Part shown: positions 57,723 through 64,000 of the stretch, in pieces
How the letters are laid out: the number at the start of each line of letters is the position of its first letter
Numbering within the stretch: position 1 is the stretch's first letter
Source of the DNA: Wurfbainia villosa
Lineage: Eukaryota > Streptophyta > Magnoliopsida > Zingiberales > Zingiberaceae
Length of the DNA stretch: 64,000 nucleotides
Reading direction: 5' to 3'
Assembly (NCBI GenBank): GCA_025175895.1
Contig: CM046004.1
Location: 46,737,359 to 46,801,358 of the forward strand
Translations under genes and position numbers: made by a program
The notes under the pieces: model-generated
Told to the model about the DNA's origin: nothing
The model's database searches: none
What the model saw: the letters and a program-made list of their open reading frames with translations, nothing else

Positions 57723-59625
57723 TGTAGGATGTATACTGAAAAATCTATGTTTTGTATGAACATCTTTATTTTGAAATAAGAATCACATGATCATTGTTTG
57801 CATTTTTATGGTTATGCAATATTGTCTAATACATTACATTGTAGAAAACATGGTGTGTGGTGTCACACAGGAGATCATGTTATCGGCTCCTTGTAAAGTA
57901 TAAGTAAAGGTTCACAACCGAGATGACTTTGGACAAACCATCGGAATGGTTGTAGTGTGATTTGGTATTGGTTTGTCTTGACCATAGAATCACACTAGTG
58001 CACTTTGTATTTATTGAGCAGGACCGACTTAGAGATGATTCGATTTATTGCTGACTACATAATCGAATTGGACCTCAGATATTATTTTGTACATGCTCTT
58101 AATCCCGAGATAATAACGGGCACATATACTTAGTATTCAACTCTTTGATTTACCATTGGGCGAGATTTATAGATTAAATCGATAGGCTCAGTAAGTTGGG
58201 AGATAATATTATTTATATGGTGTGTCGTTGATTATAGGAGGAAACTGTATCCTATATATTAGGATGATGATGTCCCCTTGAGGAGCTCATAAGGTTCATC
58301 ATGTAAACCCTGCAGGTTGACTTGGTCCGGCATGATGAAAAGGTTGAGTGATACTACTCATGGAGTTAGATGTTGATTAATTAATGGTCAGAAAATTAAT
58401 TAATCGATGGACATTCATGATCTTAAACATGGGGAGAAAATGTACAAATAATATATGGAGCCAATATTATCTTATGGTGGTTGGTGAGGTAGATCAATGA
58501 TAATCCTTTAGTGGATTAGATTATCATTAGTGGATCGGACTTTATGTGGGCTTGATCCATGGGTGGCCAAGATCCAACTCCTCCTCACGGTCCCTAATGT
58601 AGCCTGTTAACACCTCATGAAGCTTATATCCAATGGATAGAAACAAAACTCTAGATCCAAATGTAGAGATTAAATCTCTAAGATCCGACGGTTGAGATTA
58701 AATCTCTAGATCCGACGGTTGAGATTAAATCCCTAGAACTAATGGTGGAGATTAAAAGGATGCTTATCCCTAACTCTATAAAAAGAGGACAAGGGGTTAG
58801 TGTGGAGTTTGCATTAAGAGGAGTTAGGGTTATGGGGTTGGCGGCAAGAAGAGGAGCTAGGGTTTGGGCTTGGGCGGCACCTAATAAGGAAAGTTTTCCA
58901 TGCTTCTTCTCGATCCTCAAGCTACTGGCGCCCCTCCAACCCTTTCCAGCCATTGGCCGGTGGCCAAAGACCCTCTTTTCCTTCTCCTTAGGTGGTGGAA
59001 ACAAGATATAGGGCTTTCCCTTGGTGTCTTGGCCGGTTTCCACCATAATCTCCTCCTCCTTCTTGGCCAACGGCAAGCTCCTTCCTTGGAGGTTGTTGGT
59101 TGGTTGAAAGAAGGAATAGAGGTTTGTTTCTATTCTTCCTCTTGCTCGGAACGAACAAGGATGGAAGATTGGCTATCTAGGAGCTTCAACTTTTGGTAGA
59201 TCATCGCCCACACGACGTCCGAAAGGAGGAAGGTCATACATTAGAAGATCGAGAGGTATACCTATTCTCTATTCTCTTTTGTTACTAGCTTGTATTTGTT
59301 TTTTCCAATTATGAGCATGATAAATTCTGTTTGTGGCTAAATAATACTTGGATTCTCGAACATAAATACAAAAACCGGTTATCCGTACATCGTCTATTCC
59401 GCAGCTACTTGTAGAATAGAGGTTGGTCGCTTGAACAACGAGTTTGTTCAAGTGACCTCTCTAAACGAATAACACGACGATGACTTGATTGTTTGGGCAA
59501 TCCTTTTTGTCTAGGATTAATTTTTTTTTAATCCGGGGACATCGATGGGATCGCCATGAACAAACAACCAAGGTGAAGTGGGAAACGAAGTTTCCCCTCA
59601 CGGACTCGATAAGCAAAACCCTTCA
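57723..59625 (+). repeat. 5' LTR of element G
   Basis: TGTAGGATGTATACTG to AAAACCCTTCA, 1903 bp. Same plan as A/B/C (GATCATTGTTTGCA, GTCCCCTTGAGGAGCTCATA, minisatellite, TATA) but clearly diverged. Confidence 0.9.
58655..58757 (+). repeat. Short intra-LTR minisatellite, about 4 units
   Basis: About four units near ATCCGACGGTTGAGATTAAA plus TCTCTAG. It sits in the same position as the 11-14 unit arrays of A, B and C. A TATA box (CTCTATAAAAAGAG) follows at about 58775. Confidence 0.82.
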
Positions 59626-59627
59626 AT

Positions 59628-59644
59628 TGTTATCAGAGCCAAGG
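59628..59644 (+). other. Primer binding site (G), one mismatch
   Basis: TGTTATCAGAGCCAAGG. The third base is T instead of G against the initiator tRNA-Met site. Confidence 0.8.
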
Positions 59645-60678
59645 TTTCCTATTTTGTGTGTTTAGGATTCGGTTAATTTTTATGCACTTTTCATATATTA
59701 TATGTGTCGGATAATAGTAGGATATGCGTAGTTTAACTCTTTGGTTGTAGGCATAAGATCCGACTATTATGGCCATATGTGTGTATGTGATTGTATGTGT
59801 ATATTTTGTTGAATCCTCGGGGTTGACGAGGCTAGTATTTGATTTTTTATAAATTAGATACGACATTGTTTAGCCACGCTTTATTTTAGTTTCCTTTTGA
59901 TCTAGATTTCATGTACACTCCCTCGTGGAGTATGGATCGATGGATGTAAATTAAAATAGGTTACAGTCTTGGCTCGGATCTCCGGATGGCTTGTACATGG
60001 CGTAGGAGGAGCGGACGAGAAGGCATTGCGACGGGAGACATATTGAAGACAAAAGCCATAATAGTTGGAAAATAATTTATTTTTCATATTTATTGCTTTT
60101 TGTTTGATACGCATGTCGTAGGCTAGGAAAATTCCATAATTTCAAATTACTAAGTGGGAGAGGGAAATTTTTATAAATTCCCACGGCCTCCATTACGATT
60201 TGACAAGTGATGCAAACAAACTTGTGTGTCGGCTCTGAGTGCCTTCCTCCCCATCGGATGAGTTTGTTTGTGGATCACAAGGTCAAATATGGTTATAGGA
60301 AATTATTAAGGAGCGTGTGAACTTCCCCATCGGAAGGCACATAACCCGAGATAATTTCCTTGGTGTCGAGTAATGGTGAACACTTAGATACAAATATAAG
60401 TATCCTCCCCATCGGAGTCACTGCTTTTATTTGTAGGGACAAAGAGGAACCAACAATTAATTTTTCTTGTCAAAAATTTAGGTTGACAAGATAGTAAAAT
60501 TAATGTGTAAAACTTCCTCTTACAAATGTAGAATTCGTATACATCCACACTATCGTGGTATACGATATTCTCGGTGTTTTGAGGTGTTGGTTGATTTTAA
60601 AATTTTATTGTTTGAGGAATCAATAATTTTTTGAAATCTAATATTTTGATTTATGTGATTCTTAGGTTTTCTTTCAAA
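59645..60678 (+). other. Untranslated leader of element G
   Basis: Colinear with the B leader. Exact CCCCATCGG copies at 60249, 60326 and 60407, polypurine-like TAAGTGGGAGAGGG at 60151-60164, and TTCTTAGG at 60659-60666 before the gag ATG. Confidence 0.8.
60151..60164 (+). other. Polypurine-tract look-alike in leader (G)
   Basis: TAAGTGGGAGAGGG, identical to A, B and C although the rest of the leader has diverged. Confidence 0.62.
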
Positions 60679-61460
60679 ATGACTTTCAACCCACTTGATG
60701 TGATACTGAAAGAGAAGAAACTTACTGGACCCAACTATGTTGATTGGAAGAGGAATCTAGATATTATCTTGACTGCTGAGGAATACAAATATGTACTCCT
60801 CGAAGAGTGCCCTCCTAAGCCTGCAGAAGATTCTGGGGAAAAGGAGAGAGAGAGTTATAAGAAGTGGGTAAAGGCCGATGAGATGACGCAGTGTTACATT
60901 TTGGCATATATGTCAAATGTACTGCAACATCAACATCAAGCCATGCCCACAGCTTATGACATCATGCTCAATCTGAAAGAGTTTTTCGGACACCAGAATC
61001 AGGCTATCAGGAAAGAAGCCATGAGAAACTTGATGACGACCACCATGATCGAGGGAACACTCGTGAGGGATCATGTTCTCAAGATGATGGCTCATTTGAA
61101 TGAGTTGGAAGCTCTCGGAGCTGAGATCGATGGGGAAACCCAGGTCGATATCATACTCCAGTCTCTACCTAAGAGTTTTGTGCAGTTTCGCCTGAACTAC
61201 AACATGAACAAGAGGTTGTATTCGTTGGCGAAACTTCTGACAGAACTCCTGGAGATAGAGGGGCTATTTCATCAGAGTGCTCAGGCACATGCCATGGTGA
61301 CCCAAAAGGTTTCTACTTCTAAGCCAAAAGGCAAGAAGAAGAAGAAACAAACTGGGGCAAAGGCGGTGGGAGGTACTCAGGGAGGAGTGAAGAAGCCGAA
61401 AGGCAAGTGCTTCACTTGTAAGTAGACTGGACACTGGAAGAAGGACTGCCCCAACTGCAA
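60679..61460 (+). pseudogene. Copia gag (element G)
   Basis: It starts MTFNPLDVILKEKKLTGPNY at 60679. Core as in B and C (NVLQHQHQAM, LKEFFGHQNQAIRKEA, MTTTMIEGTLVRDHVL, NYNMNKRLYSLAKLL) plus a lysine run. The zinc knuckle is read CFTCK-stop-TGHWKKDC, with TAG at 61423-61425 where the family has CAG (Gln). An earlier in-frame TTG is not a sensible start because the conserved block begins at this ATG. Confidence 0.9.
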
Positions 61461-62130
61461 GAACAAAGGTATATCTTTTGGTCTAGTCGTTGAAACATAT
61501 TTAGCAGTGTTATCTACCGACACTTGGTGTGTAGATACGGGAGCCACTGATCATGTCTGCAATACTTTATAGGGGTTCCAAAAAACCAGATGACTGACTG
61601 AGGGGGAGATTACCGTGTACTTGGGCGATGCCACGAAGGTGGCGGCTGTTGCAGTGGGAGATGTTCATTTATCTTTTGAGAAAAATAAACGTTTGGTTCT
61701 TAAGAATTGCCTTTATGTACCCTTATTTAGAAAGAATTTAATTTCGGTTTCTAAATTATTTATGGATGGATATTCTATTTCTTTTAATGACAGAGTTGTT
61801 ATAAGAAGGAATAGGGACATTATCTGTTCGGGTGCATTGATAGAAAATTTGTACACACTTGAACCAAAAGCTCCTATGATGCATATTGAAATTAATAACT
61901 CATCTTCTAATTCCAATATGAGAAAAGAACCTTCGATGATGAACCAAATATATCTTTGGCATCTTAGGCTTGGTCACATTAACCTAAGCAGAATTCAAAG
62001 GTTGATAGCTGATGGACCTTTGGGTTCATTAGTGGTGGAGGATCTCCCAACCTAAGAATCCTGCTTGGAAGGTAAAATGACCAAGAGGCCTTTTATGACC
62101 AAGGGGTATAGAGCCAAAGATGTGTTATAA
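61461..62130 (+). pseudogene. Protease and GAG-pre-integrase (element G)
   Basis: Same frame. The protease site WCVDTGATDHVC is intact. Stops follow at NTL-stop-GF (CAG to TAG type) and KTR-stop-LT (CGA to TGA type). Then GDATKVAAVAVGDVHLSF, FRKNLISVSKLFMDGYS and HLRLGHIN up to VVEDLPT-stop (Cys codon lost, destroying the CxxC of the zinc region), and another stop after KDVL. Confidence 0.87.
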
Positions 62131-63060
62131 TTGGTTCATTTTGATTTTTGTGGTCCTATGTCTATAAAGGCTAGAGGTGGTTTTGAGTATTTCGTCTCTT
62201 TTATAGACGATTACTCAAGATATGGATATATTTACCTGATGCGCCGCAAGTCTGAATGCTTTGACAAGTTCAAAGAATTCAAGGTTGATGTGGAGAAACG
62301 TCAAGGTAAAAGTATCAAGACACTACGATCTGATCGTGGTGGAGACTACCTCTTGGGAGAGTTTAGGAACTACTTATCATAGGCTGAAATTCAATCCCAA
62401 TTGACTGCACCTGGCACACCCCAGCAGAACGGTGTAGCAGACCAAAGGAATAGCACTCTTATGGAGATGGTTAGATCGATGATGAGTTATTCTGAGTTGC
62501 CAGATTCGTTCTGGGGATATGCTCTAGATACGGCGATGTACATTCTGAACTTGTTTCCATCTAAATCAGTGCCTTCTACTCCCACAGAATTGTGGACGGG
62601 GCAAAAGCCTAGTCTAAGACATATTCGGATATGGTGGAGTCCAGCACATGTGCTGAAGGTAGATGCTGGTAAGTTGGAACCTCGTATAGAAGTACGCATG
62701 TTCATTGGGTATCCTAGAGGAACGAATGGTGGTTTGTTTTATAGTCCTAGAGATCAGAGAGTGATCGTTAGCACGAACGCCAGATTTTTAGAGGAAGACT
62801 ATGTGATGAGCCACAAGCCCAAGAGTAAAATTGTTCTGGAGGAATTAAAAGGGGGAGTCACTTCTTTAGTACCATCAATACAAGAGGATATACCACATGT
62901 CATTGCACCGCGTGTCACAAAGGATACACAGGTGATACCTCATCGTAGTGGGAGGGTTGTGAGACAGCCTGATAGATTCATGTTCTTGGGAGAATCTTCT
63001 GATTTGGGCCCTAGCGAACATGAACCTGATCCCTGGACATATGACGAGGCAATCCAAGAT
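62131..63060 (+). pseudogene. Copia integrase (element G), catalytic Glu replaced
   Basis: Same frame. HFDFCGPM and LRSDRGGDYL keep the two Asp residues, then YLS-stop at 62383. The block usually NGVAERRN reads NGVADQRN, so the catalytic Glu is Asp. After the stop the frame stays open: WTGQKPSLRHIRIW, GYPRGTNGGLFYSPRDQR, SGRVVRQPDRFMF and PDPWTYDEAIQDKD. Confidence 0.88.
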
Positions 63061-64000
63061 AAAGATGCAGAATCTTGGCAAAGTGCAATGAATGCAGAGA
63101 TTGAATCTATAGATTCAAATCAGGTCTGGGAGGTAGTAGACCCACTCGATTGTGTAAAAACTATTGGATGCAAGTGGATCTACAAAAGAAAGAGAGGAAT
63201 AGATGGGAAGGTTGAGACCTTCAAAGCGAGGCTTATTGCGAAGGGGTATACTCAGAAAGAGGGTATTGATTATGAGGAGACCTTTTCGCTGGTTGCCATG
63301 CTTAAGTCTATCCGGATTCTCTTATGCATAGCAGCTCATATGGATTATGAGGTGTGGCAGATGGATGTCAAGACAGCTTTCCTTAATGGAAGTCTTGAGG
63401 AAAACATCTATATGAAGCAACCAGAGGGATTCATTACTAAAGGCAAAGAGCATCTTGTGTGTAAGCTTAATCGGTCCATTTATGGATTGAAGCAAGCTTC
63501 GAGGTCTTGGAACATCTTCTTTGATGAGGTAATCCAGTCTTATGGATTTATTCAATGTCCGGATGAGTCTTGTGTATACAAGAGATGTGACGGAAACGTA
63601 GTGGTATATCTTGTACTATACGTAGATAATATTTTATTGATTGGCAACAATATCAAGGTGTTATCGGACGTAAGGGTATGGTTGTCCAAACAGTTTGATA
63701 TGAAGGACTTGGGAGAGGTGGGACACATCCTTGGGATTAAGATTATAAGGGATCACAGGAAAAGGATGTTGTGCATATCCCAAGCTTCATACATAGACAC
63801 GATTATGGATTGTTTTAGCATGCAGAACTCCAATAAGGGGTTTCTACCTTTCAGGCATGGAGTTCCTTTATCTAAGGAGATGTGTCCTAGATCATCTGAG
63901 GAGATAGAGGAGATGAAGGTGGTTCCTTATGCTTCGGCAGTAGGAAGCCTCATGTATGCGATGCTATGTACGAGACCAGATATTTGCTTTGCCGTGGACA
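63061..64000 (+). pseudogene. Copia reverse transcriptase (element G), YVDN active site, cut by window end
   Basis: Open to the window edge. SAMNAEIESIDSNQVWEVVD, KWIYKRKRGIDGKVETFKAR, QMDVKTAFLNGSLEENIYM, YGLKQASRSWN, then the active site reads LYVDNILLIGNN near 63615: the second Asp of YVDD is Asn. The connection region follows (HILGIKIIRD, SYIDTIMDCFSMQNSNKG, YASAVGSLMYAMLCTRPDIC). RNase H lies beyond the window. Confidence 0.9.

Larger units (their letters stand above)
57723..64000 (+). mobile_element. Ty1/copia element G, runs off the window
   Basis: Divergent relative of A/B/C: 5' LTR 57723-59625, PBS, leader, gag, protease, integrase and RT to the window edge. One reading frame from 60679 to the end, broken only by nonsense codons. 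The 3' end lies beyond the window. Confidence 0.92.

Noticed and set aside
57723..59625. G LTR as a member of the same subfamily as A/B/C
   Set aside because: Order and motifs match, but the terminus (TGTAGGATG), the short array and scattered divergence set it apart. It is kept as a related, distinct subfamily.

Overview
This window is plant nuclear DNA made almost entirely of long terminal repeat (LTR) retrotransposons and their wreckage. I see no host gene, rRNA, tRNA or CRISPR array. The element types (Ty1/copia of Angela/Tork-like and SIRE-like kinds, Ty3/gypsy of chromovirus kind), initiator-tRNA-Met primer sites (TGGTATCAGAGC) and long LTRs of 1.1-2.3 kb point to a large-genome flowering plant. 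A monocot is most likely, but the species cannot be fixed from sequence alone.

Layout. 1-12446 is a minus-strand gypsy element (3' LTR plus pol) whose 3' LTR is split by copia element A (1982-8993). Copia element B (12447-23787, plus) follows, and its 3' LTR carries a solo LTR, S (20092-22296, target duplication GGTTC). 23788-24794 is the rest of the gypsy 5' LTR. It abuts copia element C (24795-31527, minus), the best preserved copy of the A/B/C family. 31528-34580 is the 3' half of a plus-strand SIRE-like element, H. From 34767 to 57370 lies a minus-strand SIRE-like element, E. E is split by D (35260-42086, target duplication CATTC), a complete LTR-gag-LTR element with no pol, and by F (43421-56597, target duplication TCCCT), a copia complex with three LTRs. 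57371-57722 may be the start of another LTR. Copia element G (57723-64000, plus, a divergent relative of A/B/C) runs off the window end.

How the parts work. In an intact copy the 5' LTR promoter (TATA boxes are visible) drives one RNA. The PBS and the polypurine tract prime reverse transcription. The polyprotein supplies gag, protease, integrase, reverse transcriptase and RNase H. Every pol here is broken by stops, frameshifts or deletions, so none looks autonomous. D could only move with proteins supplied by a SIRE-type helper.

The most interesting points are: the pol-less gag element D with exact target duplications; the three-LTR complex F, best explained by self-nesting followed by recombination; element A, whose left LTR points the opposite way to its body; telo-box-like minisatellites just upstream of the TATA box in A-family LTRs; a 26-bp palindrome with RY motifs in the F LTRs; and leader features shared by copies (a polypurine-tract look-alike, a triplicated CCCCATCGG motif, and possible splice sites that would remove the PBS).
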